Shown here in pieces: positions 46,727 to 55,849 of a stretch of 64,000 bases of DNA. The translations under genes and the position numbers were made by a program. Position 1 is the first letter of the stretch, and each line of letters starts with the position of its first letter. Origin of the DNA: FEN-1297 sp963710735 (GTDB lineage: Bacteria; Bacteroidota; Ignavibacteria; Ignavibacteriales; Ignavibacteriaceae); contig CAVQBN010000001.1 in the NCBI GenBank assembly GCA_963710735.1, positions 62,001-126,000 of the forward strand, read 5' to 3'. A model generated the notes under the pieces. That model was not told the DNA's origin. It worked only from the letters and a program-made list of their open reading frames with translations, and made no database searches.

Positions 46727-48136
46727 ATGATGAAGTTAAGGTATACTTTTTCATTCTTAATATTGTTTTTCCCCTTTTTACTTTTCTCTCAACAAACCGG
46801 TAATTTAAATCAGACACAAAAAGCCTGGCTGGCAAAAGCCAAAATATTAGAGAAAAATGGCTGGATATATTTGCATATTGAAGGTACGCCTGAAGAACGG
46901 GGTTTCCAACATGGATATCTTCTGGCAAAAGATATTAAGGACGCAATTAGGATTCTTGGTGTAGAATGGAATTACCGGACTTCAATGAGCTGGAAGTGGC
47001 TTGTAATGGAAGCTGGTAAAATCCTTACTCCCAAAGTTGATGGAGAAGACTTAGCAGAAATCGACGGAATTGTTGATGGAATGAAAGCTGCCGGAATAGC
47101 AACATCGCGTGATGAAATTGTTGCTTTGAACGGGAGTATTGAACTATTCGGATATTGGTGGCCATCAATAAAAGACTCAATGAGGATAAATTCTAATGAG
47201 CCTGCTAAGGAATCGTGCAGCTCTTTTATAGCTACAGGAAGTATGACTGCAGATGGTGGAATAGTGCTTGGTCATAATACAATGACCGGTTATCAAGATC
47301 CTTTTTGCAACATAATTATTGATATCCTTCCAAATAAAGGACATAGAATATTAATGCAAACTTCCGCAGGATTAATTCATAGCGGAACAGATTTCTTTAT
47401 AACCGACGCAGGTCTAGTTGGTTCTGAAACAACAATAGGCGGCTTTTTTGGTTTCGACAAAAAAGGTACTCCGGAGTTCTCCAGAATGCGACATGCAACT
47501 CAGTATGCGAATTCAATTGACGAATGGTGCGACATGATGAAAAAAGGAAATAACGGCGGTTACGCAAATGCATGGTTAATTGGAGATATAAAAACTAATG
47601 AAATAGCACGTTTGGAACTCGGATTAAAATATGTCGGATTTGAAAAGAAAAAAGATGGTTATTTTGTCGGATCCAATGTTGCTGAAAATTTGAAAATTCT
47701 TAGACGTGAAACTAAAAGCGAAGACACAAATATAAAATTATCTTCGGTTGCAAGAAGGGTAAGATGGAAACAATTAATGAAAGAAAATAAAGGAAAAATA
47801 AATATCCGATTAGCTGAAAATTTCGAAGCAGATCACTATGATTCTTATTTAGGGAAAGATGTAAAGGATTGCAGAGATTTATGTGCTCATTGGGATCTTG
47901 ATTCTCAGATGTATGGCCCAGACCAGCCTTACGAAGCATCAGGTACAGTCGATGGTAAAGTTGTTGATTCAAAAATGGCCAAGAAGATGTCTTTTGCAGC
48001 TAGATGGGGTGCTGCTTGCGGCACTCCTTTTAATGCAAAAAGATTTCTAAGCAAGCATCCACAATACGATTGGATGAAAGATTTGCTAAAAGATAGACCG
48101 TCCGAACCGTGGACGGTATTTAAAGCAGGTGAATAA
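46727..48136 (+). CDS. Exported C45-type Ntn hydrolase (acyl-CoA:6-APA acyltransferase-like / phospholipase B-like)
   Basis: 469 residues. Signal peptide (1-21, ending LLFSQ). Residues 45-75 have the family's YLHIEGTPEERGFQHGYLLA. The predicted autoproteolytic nucleophile is Cys164 in AKESCSSFIATG, followed by GIVLGHNTMTGYQDPF, both typical of the C45/PLB Ntn fold. Such enzymes mature by self-cleavage before Cys and hydrolyse amide bonds. The substrate is unknown. Two ATGs (46727, 46730) are in tandem. No partner genes are adjacent. Confidence 0.87.
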   Translation: MMKLRYTFSFLILFFPFLLFSQQTGNLNQTQKAWLAKAKILEKNGWIYLHIEGTPEERGFQHGYLLAKDIKDAIRILGVEWNYRTSMSWKWLVMEAGKILTPKVDGEDLAEIDGIVDGMKAAGIATSRDEIVALNGSIELFGYWWPSIKDSMRINSNEPAKESCSSFIATGSMTADGGIVLGHNTMTGYQDPFCNIIIDILPNKGHRILMQTSAGLIHSGTDFFITDAGLVGSETTIGGFFGFDKKGTPEFSRMRHATQYANSIDEWCDMMKKGNNGGYANAWLIGDIKTNEIARLELGLKYVGFEKKKDGYFVGSNVAENLKILRRETKSEDTNIKLSSVARRVRWKQLMKENKGKINIRLAENFEADHYDSYLGKDVKDCRDLCAHWDLDSQMYGPDQPYEASGTVDGKVVDSKMAKKMSFAARWGAACGTPFNAKRFLSKHPQYDWMKDLLKDRPSEPWTVFKAGE

Positions 48137-48241
48137 AGAATATTTTAGATTCAATAAAGCTGAATTTGAAAACCAGTTTCAAAATTCATTATTATCTAAT
48201 TAATTTTGAATAAGGTATTTTAAAAATTATAAAGGGAGAAA

Positions 48242-48739
48242 ATGAAAATATCTCGAATTTTACCGGTTGTACTTTTATTATTAGTATTTTTTTCCCAGCC
48301 GAGCTATTCCCAAACAAAACCAAATAGTGTTTATTTTGAGTTAGTTGGAAATGGCTGCTTATATTCAATAAATTATGATAGATTATTTACAGAGAATCTA
48401 AGCGGAAGAATTGGTTTGATGTATTTATCGAAATTAGATTTGAGTTTTTTAACCATTGATGATATTGTAATTGTTCCTATTACTTTAAATTATTTAATTG
48501 GGAATGGAAGTAATAAGTTTGAAATAGGTGCCGGGATAGATTATTTAAGCTTTTCAGGCGGCAGTATATTTGGACTCCATGCAAATGTTTCCGAATCGAA
48601 AGTGTTTGGAACGGCAACTATTGGATATAGATACCAGCAGGCGGACGGAGGATTTTTATTTAGAATTGGGTTTACTCCGATATTCGGTGAAAATGGTTTA
48701 CAGCCTCTGGCAGGTTTAAGTTTGGGCTATACTTTTTGA
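48242..48739 (+). CDS. Small outer-membrane beta-barrel-like protein, 165 aa
   Basis: Signal peptide at about 1-24 (ending SYSQ), then alternating hydrophobic strands with aromatic girdle residues (VYFELVGNGCLYSINYDRLF, LSGRIGLMYL, KFEIGAGIDYLSF, FRIGFTPIF) ending in LSLGYTF, as outer-membrane barrels of the OmpW/OmpX size class do. Function unknown. AAAGGGAGAA forms a good ribosome site. It stands alone between the Ntn hydrolase and the ion channel. Confidence 0.78.
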   Translation: MKISRILPVVLLLLVFFSQPSYSQTKPNSVYFELVGNGCLYSINYDRLFTENLSGRIGLMYLSKLDLSFLTIDDIVIVPITLNYLIGNGSNKFEIGAGIDYLSFSGGSIFGLHANVSESKVFGTATIGYRYQQADGGFLFRIGFTPIFGENGLQPLAGLSLGYTF

Positions 48740-48890
48740 GAATATATTTTTAAGATTTATATAGTTAGTATTTTCATAATTAAATCTTGGAAAAAAATAC
48801 TATCTAATTGATTCAAAAAGAATTATTTTATATTAAAAGGGAATTCCTTTTTTCAATCCCTTCCAAAATATTTTAAATATATTAGTAAAT

Positions 48891-50186
48891 ATGGCTAAAT
48901 CAATTTCACATGATGCAGCCCAATCCGAAAGATTAAAAATAATTTGGGAAATTATAGTAACATTCTGTACCAGTGTACTGGCTCTGTTTATTCCTTTAAA
49001 TTTATTGTTTAATCTTGAAACTCAATCATACTATATTGGAATTAATATAGCAGTAACAATAATTTTCATAATAGACTTTCTTTATAGTTTAAATCATGAA
49101 ATTAAAATAAACAACAATTATTCATTTCAAAAAAAATACGGGATATTAAATCACTCAAAAAAATGGCTCATTATTGATTTTATTTCCTCCATCCCAATCG
49201 GTCTTATTTTCCCGGGTTCTGTTTTCCAATTAATTCGTTTGGTAAAGCTTATAAAAGTTACTCATTATATGATTCAGTGGCGTCAGCGCAAAATGCAATA
49301 TAGTAACATTTTTAGTCTAGCTTTTTTTGCGTTTTGGATTGCACACTCTGCTCATTGGATCAGCTGCGGTTGGCTATTACTGAGAGGTGTCAATCATTCA
49401 AAGGACATATTTACTAATTATATACAATCTCTTTATTGGTGTACAACAACTTTAAGTACTGTCGGTTATGGAGATATTACTCCGGAAAATAATTCTCAAA
49501 TAATTTATACAATTTTTGTTATGGTTCTTGGAGTTGGAATTTATGGTTATATTATTGGTAAAATAGCAGGTATCTTATCAAAAAAAGATCCCTCAAAAGC
49601 GATTTATATTGCCAATCTTGAAAAACTAACTGCTCTTGTACAATTACGTAAAATTCCGATTGAACTTCAAGAAAGGATACGCAATTTTTATTCTTATATG
49701 TATCAAAAAAGATTGGGTTATGATGAATCGTCATTTCTACAAGGTCTTCCTGATACATTAAGAAATGAAGTATCTCTTCATTTAAAGAAAGAATCTGTTG
49801 AAAAAATTCCACTATTTCAGAGTGCGGGAGAGGAGTTTATTAAAGATATAGCGCTTCACCTTAAACCCGTTGTGTTCACACCCGGTGATTATGTTTTTAA
49901 GGAAGGGGAAATCGGGAAGGAAATGTATTTTGTTGTTCAGGGAAATCTCCGCGTTATGAATGAAGATAAAACAATTACAACTTTTACTGACGGTGACTTC
50001 TTTGGCGAGATAGCATTATTTAAGAATATTGCAAGGACGGCAGCTGTGCAAGCAATTACGTATAGTGATTGTTACGCCTTAAGTAAAGAAGTATTTGAAA
50101 AAATGCTATCAAAATATCCTAATGTCGGCAAAGAAATAGTAGAAAAGGCGCAATTAAGATTAAAAGATGACGACATTTCTAATTAA
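48891..50186 (+). CDS. Cyclic-nucleotide-gated potassium channel
   Basis: 431 residues. Six membrane segments (about 18-260): S4-like FQLIRLVKLIKVTHY, S5 and a pore helix with selectivity filter TTLSTVGYGDITP, which is K+-specific. A C-linker (about 265-310) leads to a cyclic-nucleotide-binding domain (about 320-420), with the phosphate-binding cassette FFGEIALFKNIARTAAVQA holding the key Glu and Arg. The family (MloK1/SthK/CNG-like) opens on cAMP or cGMP. It ends 20 bases from the end of the convergent PycTM-like gene, whose operon encodes an adenylate cyclase. Confidence 0.93.
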   Translation: MAKSISHDAAQSERLKIIWEIIVTFCTSVLALFIPLNLLFNLETQSYYIGINIAVTIIFIIDFLYSLNHEIKINNNYSFQKKYGILNHSKKWLIIDFISSIPIGLIFPGSVFQLIRLVKLIKVTHYMIQWRQRKMQYSNIFSLAFFAFWIAHSAHWISCGWLLLRGVNHSKDIFTNYIQSLYWCTTTLSTVGYGDITPENNSQIIYTIFVMVLGVGIYGYIIGKIAGILSKKDPSKAIYIANLEKLTALVQLRKIPIELQERIRNFYSYMYQKRLGYDESSFLQGLPDTLRNEVSLHLKKESVEKIPLFQSAGEEFIKDIALHLKPVVFTPGDYVFKEGEIGKEMYFVVQGNLRVMNEDKTITTFTDGDFFGEIALFKNIARTAAVQAITYSDCYALSKEVFEKMLSKYPNVGKEIVEKAQLRLKDDDISN

Positions 50187-50206
50187 TAAAAATAATTTTA
50201 AAATTA

Positions 50207-50746
50207 TCACTTGTACGTTTGCATAGTTAAACTTACATATAATGCTATGATCACAATAAATTCCAGACCAATTGCAATTACAAAAGAATAAATGCCGTAC
50301 TTTAAATATTTATTTTTAAATGCATTAATTCTTCCAATTGAATAAACACTCTTGGCAAAAACTTCATAAGCAAATTCCGGATCGTCCAAAGCGGCTTCTA
50401 AGTTTTTCGCATAATCATCCGAAGATTTATATTTTATTATGCCTCCGAAAAATGTAGGTACAATTGTTTTGTCTTCATGAATTGTTTTTTCTTCTGTGTC
50501 TCGAACTCTGGGAGCAACAACCATAACCAGAAAATAAATTGAGGCCAAAATTGCAATAAAATATAAAAATATAACTGAAAGAGTGAGAACGGTTGCCGGA
50601 ATTTTGGTGTAGTGGATTACAAAAAAAACACTAAATACTCCAAGAAGCGAAAGCATTGTAAAAGCTTTTTGATCTGCACGTTGAAGTATCTGCTGTTCAC
50701 TTCCGAGGATTTGAAATAGAACACTGAATTTATTTTCTTTTCCCAT
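50207..50746 (-). CDS. Pycsar-effector-like membrane protein (PycTM/DUF5706-like)
   Basis: 179 residues. The layout matches the PycTM family as I know it: an N-terminal helix ILQRADQKAFTMLSLLGVFS running into a pair of membrane segments (about 28-47 and 55-78), the VVAPRVRDTEE boundary, a cytosolic part with FFGGIIKYKSSDDYAKNLEA, then KSVYSIGRINAFKNKYLKYG and a final membrane segment (about 152-174). In Pycsar defence such proteins disrupt the membrane on cyclic-nucleotide signalling. Here the gene follows a class III cyclase by 33 bases (ribosome site GGAG). A non-defence role is possible. Confidence 0.78.
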   Translation of the reverse strand: MGKENKFSVLFQILGSEQQILQRADQKAFTMLSLLGVFSVFFVIHYTKIPATVLTLSVIFLYFIAILASIYFLVMVVAPRVRDTEEKTIHEDKTIVPTFFGGIIKYKSSDDYAKNLEAALDDPEFAYEVFAKSVYSIGRINAFKNKYLKYGIYSFVIAIGLEFIVIIALYVSLTMQTYK

Positions 50747-50779
50747 TCAATCTCCGTGTTAAAATTTTTAAACTTAAAT

Positions 50780-52969
50780 TTATTTTTCAAGCAATGCTAT
50801 CGAACCGTCCCATGTTTCATCTAATATTTCTGAGGAGATAAGATTAATTCTTTTTAGCATATCCAATGAAGCAGGATCGGAATTTCTAAACTTTAGAGAT
50901 TCATTAAAAAGCTCTGCGGAATTTTGAAAATCTTTTGTAAGATAAAGATTGAAGGCTTTTTCATAAAGATCATAGTATTCCGAATCTGCTTCTGAAATAA
51001 TATCGTTTTTAAAACCTATAATCTCGAAAACTTTAATAGGTTTTATTTTACCTTTAACTTTTATAATATCCAGCACCCGGGAACGAAATTTATCTTTTGG
51101 TAATTCAAGAAAAGTATTTTCAGATATCATGAGTTTGGTATCATATCTTTTATTTGCACCTTCCAATCTTGAAGCGAGATTTACATGATCACCAATAACA
51201 GTATAATCAAATACCTGATTCGAACCCATATTTCCAAGAATAACATTCCCGGTATTTATTCCTATTCTGCATTTAATTTGAGGATAATTTTTCTTCTTCC
51301 ATTTATCATTCAATTCGAATAATTTTTTATGCATAAATAATGCGGAGTTAACTGCGGACTCAGCGTGATTGATCATTGGAATTGGTGCTCCAAATTCAGC
51401 AAGAATTGCATCACCAATAAATTTGTCGATAATACCTCCTTGATTGAGAACGATATCTGTCATTTCTGTTAAATATTCATTTAGGAGTAACACTAATTCG
51501 TTCGGTTCCATTTTTTCCGAAATAGAAGTAAAGCCGGCTATATCGGAAAATAGAATTGTCAATACTCTTTCTTCGCCGCCTAGTTTTAATATTTCCGGAT
51601 TATCTAATAATTTATCTACGACAGAAACTGGTACGTACTTTGAAAATGCATTTTTAATGAATGCTTGATCCTTCGTGATAATTAAATTCAAAATGATGAA
51701 CATACCGCCAAAAATTATGATTAAAGCAAAAGATGATGTAAACAAGGGAAATAATTGTTGATTGAGAATTTGCAAATATGAAAAAAATGCCAATCCGGCA
51801 ATGGATAGTATTCCTCCAAAATAGATGTAAATGTTTGACTTAGGAAATGTAGAAAAACCGATTAATATACCTAGAGGGAAAAGTAAAATAATAAGGGATA
51901 AAGGTTTCCATTGAGAATAAAATGAGTTGTTTAATAATGAATTTAGGACGGCTGCATGCGAAGTAATTAATGGGGTGTTTTCTTCAATTGTAGTTTGGCC
52001 AAGATCAGAACTTCCAACTGAAACATCACTAATAAAAACAAAATTACCTTCAAAAAAATCTAACAAAGCGCTAGTGTATTTATCATTATTGGAATATTCC
52101 CACAATGTTTGAGCCTCAAGCATTTTTATTCTGCCGTCAGCCCAACGGTTCATATATGGAATGAACATACTTCCATTTGCATCAATTGGAATGATTAAAT
52201 CTTGAGATAAAAAACTTTTTGGTAAAGCCGGAATTATTAAATCCTCTCCCCAATTTATTTTGATTTTTTCAAACGGAATTTTATTATAATCTAAAAACAT
52301 TGCTAAACTTATGGAGGGAAAGAATAAAGAATCTATTTTTATAATTAGAGGATAGTGTCTCAATATTCCATCCTTATCAAAAACTGCAGAGATATGACCC
52401 GTTCCTAAGGAGGCTTCTTCAAAAATATTATTTTGCGGTAATGCATAATCGGCATAATAAGGATTTCCCTCGCCTTTATTATCAACTCTTTTTAAATATG
52501 TATTTTTAAGCCGGTTATAAAATTCGCCTTTTTGCCAATTAAAATGAACCGGCTTATCGGAAAGATTAAAACCGATAGGCAGAAATACATTCCCTAAATT
52601 TTTTATTGATAAAGCAAAATCTTTGTCTTCACTTGTTATACTTTCACGTGGGAAAATTATATCATAAAAAACATAATTTGTATTAAGTTTTGATAAAATA
52701 TTATTTATATGTGAAAGATATTGTCTGTCTAAAGAATTGCTATTAAAATAATTATAAGATTTATCAGTTATGTTAAGAAATATAATTTTATCATTTATAG
52801 CAGGACCTTTTCCTGCGAGAACAATTTTCTGATATAGAAAATCCGATAATCTATAATCAAAAGTATTCCACGTAATGTTGAAGATATAAATAAATAAGCA
52901 TACTGCTATAGTTAGCGCAAAGTCTGCCAATAAAAGCTTCTTAATAATTTTTTTATTCTTTAATCTCAA
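50780..52969 (-). CDS. CHASE2-containing class III adenylate cyclase
   Basis: 729 residues. Membrane anchor at about 13-32, extracytoplasmic CHASE2 sensor (about 35-345), three membrane segments (about 350-435), then the cyclase catalytic domain (about 465-660). Metal-binding aspartates are Asp476 in LFSDIAGFT and Asp520 in KFIGDAILAEFG. Purine-specifying residues are Lys516 and a Thr in YTVIGDHVN, the Lys/Thr pair of class IIIb adenylate cyclases such as Anabaena CyaB1. A TPR-like tail follows. The start is TTG, overlapping the upstream gene by 17 bases with no strong ribosome site, so coupling is likely. Confidence 0.9.
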   Translation of the reverse strand: MRLKNKKIIKKLLLADFALTIAVCLFIYIFNITWNTFDYRLSDFLYQKIVLAGKGPAINDKIIFLNITDKSYNYFNSNSLDRQYLSHINNILSKLNTNYVFYDIIFPRESITSEDKDFALSIKNLGNVFLPIGFNLSDKPVHFNWQKGEFYNRLKNTYLKRVDNKGEGNPYYADYALPQNNIFEEASLGTGHISAVFDKDGILRHYPLIIKIDSLFFPSISLAMFLDYNKIPFEKIKINWGEDLIIPALPKSFLSQDLIIPIDANGSMFIPYMNRWADGRIKMLEAQTLWEYSNNDKYTSALLDFFEGNFVFISDVSVGSSDLGQTTIEENTPLITSHAAVLNSLLNNSFYSQWKPLSLIILLFPLGILIGFSTFPKSNIYIYFGGILSIAGLAFFSYLQILNQQLFPLFTSSFALIIIFGGMFIILNLIITKDQAFIKNAFSKYVPVSVVDKLLDNPEILKLGGEERVLTILFSDIAGFTSISEKMEPNELVLLLNEYLTEMTDIVLNQGGIIDKFIGDAILAEFGAPIPMINHAESAVNSALFMHKKLFELNDKWKKKNYPQIKCRIGINTGNVILGNMGSNQVFDYTVIGDHVNLASRLEGANKRYDTKLMISENTFLELPKDKFRSRVLDIIKVKGKIKPIKVFEIIGFKNDIISEADSEYYDLYEKAFNLYLTKDFQNSAELFNESLKFRNSDPASLDMLKRINLISSEILDETWDGSIALLEK

Positions 52970-53558
52970 TTTTATACTTTCTAATCAATGCATTTTCTCC
53001 GGATAGGATTAATTGTCCATCAATGAAATTATCATTTATTGTTCCGACATTACCGGCTATGGGAAATGGTTTTTCAGTTTTGTCCTTTATTTCTTTAACA
53101 TATTTTTTAATTAGATTATTTTCAATTTTGTTCCACTCTGCCGCATCCACGCTGGAATTTTTTTTAAACAAATTATTTATTTCAGATAGTGAATTCCGGC
53201 TGCAGAATACAATTACTTCAGCATTTGCAGATATGTTATCAAAAGTATAATACTCAGATGGAGAGGGAAGAATTAATGTATCATTCATATGAAGCTTTCT
53301 TTTAACCTCTGACATAAACAGAATAGTGGCTTCTTTATCATCCGAATGAATTATATATGAATAACAATCCTTTAAAGGGATAACAAAAATCCTCATTAAA
53401 TCGCCCACGTGAAGCCGGTCATGATTGTGCAATGCAGTATAATCTTCACCTGATTTATGGAGGATGGCAATTTTTGCTTTTATTAAATTTTGAGAAAACA
53501 CCGATACCGTAAGAAAGATGAGAGAAGTAAACACAAATAAAAAAGTTAACCTTTTCAT
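52953..53558 (-). CDS. Exported DUF4384-like protein, first gene of the cyclase operon
   Basis: 201 residues. Signal peptide at 1-22 (ending VFSQ). Residues 45-130 follow the DUF4384 pattern: LHVGDLMRIFVIPLKDCYSY, TILFMSEVKRKLHMNDTLI, LPSPSEYYTFDNISANAEVI, then a helical Lys-rich tail. DUF4384 domains commonly accompany caspase-family proteases and similar modules. The protein probably sits in the periplasm, where it could touch the CHASE2 sensor of the co-transcribed cyclase (inference). The end overlaps the cyclase start by 17 bases. Confidence 0.78.
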   Translation of the reverse strand: MKRLTFLFVFTSLIFLTVSVFSQNLIKAKIAILHKSGEDYTALHNHDRLHVGDLMRIFVIPLKDCYSYIIHSDDKEATILFMSEVKRKLHMNDTLILPSPSEYYTFDNISANAEVIVFCSRNSLSEINNLFKKNSSVDAAEWNKIENNLIKKYVKEIKDKTEKPFPIAGNVGTINDNFIDGQLILSGENALIRKYKIEIKE

Positions 53559-53948
53559 TTGCTCACCTATTTTATATTATTTGATGGGGATTTAGAAGAA
53601 TGTCAATTGAAATATAATGAATTAGATTCTATAAATAAATAGGACAATAACTTAATAAACCGAGTAATTATTCTCATTTCTGATTTGTTAACAATTTAAG
53701 TAAAAAAATTACAATAAAATTAAAATTTATCATGCAATAGTTACATTTTTATTGACTTCTTAGAAAAACTTCAATAAGTTAGATATAGTTTTTAAGCGGG
53801 GTGACGAAACTATTTCTATTCTATTTTTCCTTATTGCTGATCTTGATATCCCATATCGATAATTGAAATAATCTGGTTTTTCAACTTAAGCTGGTAATCT
53901 TCTTAAATAGGATTCTGTATAAAACTAATTAAAAGAATTCTGAAAAAG
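53559..53948. promoter_or_regulatory. Divergent promoter region between cyclase and protease operons
   Basis: 390 bases between the DUF4384/cyclase/PycTM operon (minus) and the papain/caspase operon (plus). It must carry both promoters, so a single regulator could control both. It contains a near-palindromic GATATCCCATATCGATA at about 53850. I see no full CRP-type TGTGA-N6-TCACA box, no coding frame and no terminator. Confidence 0.5.
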
Positions 53949-55313
53949 ATGACTAAATTATTGCTATTTGTTTTCCTTTTTACAGGTTCAATAACCTTTG
54001 CTCAACATTACGGCCTGGGAATTTTATTAGATGATTCACTATTAGCAAAAAGTCCTGTGGCCGCTCCTTTAATGCGAGGAGATTATAGTAATCTGCCGGC
54101 ACAAGTTTCACTTAAAAAGTATTCGCCCACGCCTGGTGATCAAGGCGGAGATGCTACCTGTGCAGGCTGGGCAACGGCATATGGGGGCAGAACCATATTA
54201 GAAGCTGTTAAAGATGATTTACAAAAATCATCTATTGACAGTAATTCATTTTCTCCTTCGTTCGTTTATAATCAAATAAGAAGAACCGGTGGATGTAATG
54301 CTGGAAGTTCGATAATTGATGCTCTTGATATTCTTAAGTATCAAGGCGGACAAAAGCTGAATCAATTTGGTTATGACTGCTCCAGGGAAGTAACAGAAAA
54401 TGACAGATATAATGCTTCGAAATATAAAATTATTGAATATAGAGAAATCGTTTCAACCAAGACGGTACATAAAGAAAGGTTTATTAAAAAAAGTTTAGCT
54501 GAAATGCATCCTGTGGTAATTGCTTTCGATGCTCCATACTCTTTTGAAAAAGCTAAAGAGATCTGGCTGCCGGACAGCAGTGATTTTAAATTATGGAATC
54601 GTGGTCATGCTATGCTGGTTATTGGTTATGATGATAATAAATATAAAGGTTCATTTGAGATATTAAATAGCTGGGGAAGAAATTGGGGTAAAAATGGATT
54701 TTCCTGGATTAGATACTCAGACTTCGATTATTTCTGTAAGTATGGATTCGAACTAATAGATAGTTCAAAATCTGATCCGAATCGCCCCGATCTTTCAGGC
54801 ACATTATTATTTCGCAAAAATAACGGGGATGAGATGCCGTCTACATTTAACGGTGAATATTTTGTTATGAATAATAGTTATTCATCCGGTACACTATTCG
54901 AATTATTTATTTCCAATAATGAACCGGCTTACGTTTATGCATTTAGTTCAGATCTTTCATATAAGACTTATAAAATTTTTCCGTTTAATAATCGTATGCT
55001 GGCTTATCTTCCATATAAACAAAATAATATTGCTATTCCGGATGAGAGCAATTACAATATGCTTGACGATAATGCAGGCACATCATATTTCTGTTTCCTC
55101 TATTCTAAAGAAAATTTGGAATTAGATAGCTTGTTAAAAAAAATTGAAAATGCTGACGGTTCATTTTGGGAAAGAATTAAAACTGCTTTAAAAGATAAAA
55201 TAGTTGATAAGAAAAATATTGAATATAATTATAAAGATAAGATATTATTTAAAGGACGAAGCCGTGGTAAAACTGTTATTCCGCTTTTAGTAGAAATTAA
55301 TCACAACAAATAA
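53949..55313 (+). CDS. Exported papain-like (C1A) cysteine protease with C-terminal DUF4384-like domain
   Basis: 454 residues. Signal peptide at 1-18 (ending FAQ). Protease domain at about 35-275: oxyanion Gln in TPGDQGGDATCAGWATAYGG with catalytic Cys71, His220 in NRGHAMLVIGYDD and Asn240 in ILNSWGRNWG. Residues about 300-425 follow the DUF4384 pattern (LFELFISNNEPAYVYAFSSD, MLAYLPYKQNNIAIPDES). That is the same domain type as the secreted protein of the divergent cyclase operon. It is the first gene of a four-gene operon; the next starts 14 bases later. Confidence 0.88.
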   Translation: MTKLLLFVFLFTGSITFAQHYGLGILLDDSLLAKSPVAAPLMRGDYSNLPAQVSLKKYSPTPGDQGGDATCAGWATAYGGRTILEAVKDDLQKSSIDSNSFSPSFVYNQIRRTGGCNAGSSIIDALDILKYQGGQKLNQFGYDCSREVTENDRYNASKYKIIEYREIVSTKTVHKERFIKKSLAEMHPVVIAFDAPYSFEKAKEIWLPDSSDFKLWNRGHAMLVIGYDDNKYKGSFEILNSWGRNWGKNGFSWIRYSDFDYFCKYGFELIDSSKSDPNRPDLSGTLLFRKNNGDEMPSTFNGEYFVMNNSYSSGTLFELFISNNEPAYVYAFSSDLSYKTYKIFPFNNRMLAYLPYKQNNIAIPDESNYNMLDDNAGTSYFCFLYSKENLELDSLLKKIENADGSFWERIKTALKDKIVDKKNIEYNYKDKILFKGRSRGKTVIPLLVEINHNK

Positions 55314-55327
55314 AAATATTGGAGTGA

Positions 55328-55825
55328 ATGATGAAAAATCATTACCTAAATTTTTGTTTTTACTTATTTATCTCCTCTTTACTTTCTAGTTTAACAATTG
55401 CACAAGAAAATATAAAGACTTCTTTTGAAGCTTCTGAAGGAAAAGTTTTTATTTATTATGAATTTGAGGGAGATCCACAGCAAGAATATAATGTGAATGT
55501 AAAATTAAAACGCAGCAGCGATCCGACATTTGAACTCGTTCCGTCGGTATTAGTCGGAGATGTTGGTAAAGGCGCATTTGCAGGTAAGAGAAGAACAATA
55601 ATCTGGCAGATAAATCCTCAAGAAGAGAAAGTATTAGGAGGAAGTGATTTTTATTTTGAAGTTTTAGCTTCAAAAATTGAAAAGGGTGGAGGAATACCCT
55701 GGTATGTGTTTGTCGGCGGAGCTGTGGTAGCAGGCGGCGCAGCAGCTTTTTTACTACTTAATAAAAAAAGCGAAGATAATTCGACAACTACAACACAATT
55801 CCCTGTACCGCCAGCAAGGCCGTAA
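55328..55825 (+). CDS. Exported, membrane-anchored protein of unknown function, 165 aa
   Basis: Signal peptide at about 1-25, a beta-rich extracytoplasmic domain (about 28-118, with VFIYYEFEGDPQQEYNVNVK and RRTIIWQINPQEEKVLGGSD), then one C-terminal membrane segment YVFVGGAVVAGGAAAFLLL (about 125-144) and a short Ser/Thr/Pro-rich tail. I know no exact family, but similar small anchored proteins occur next to caspase-like genes in Bacteroidota. It sits between the papain-like and caspase genes (14 and 24 bases), so it may anchor or regulate one of them. Confidence 0.78.
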   Translation: MMKNHYLNFCFYLFISSLLSSLTIAQENIKTSFEASEGKVFIYYEFEGDPQQEYNVNVKLKRSSDPTFELVPSVLVGDVGKGAFAGKRRTIIWQINPQEEKVLGGSDFYFEVLASKIEKGGGIPWYVFVGGAVVAGGAAAFLLLNKKSEDNSTTTTQFPVPPARP

Positions 55826-55849
55826 GATTAAAATCTAAGAGATGATAAA

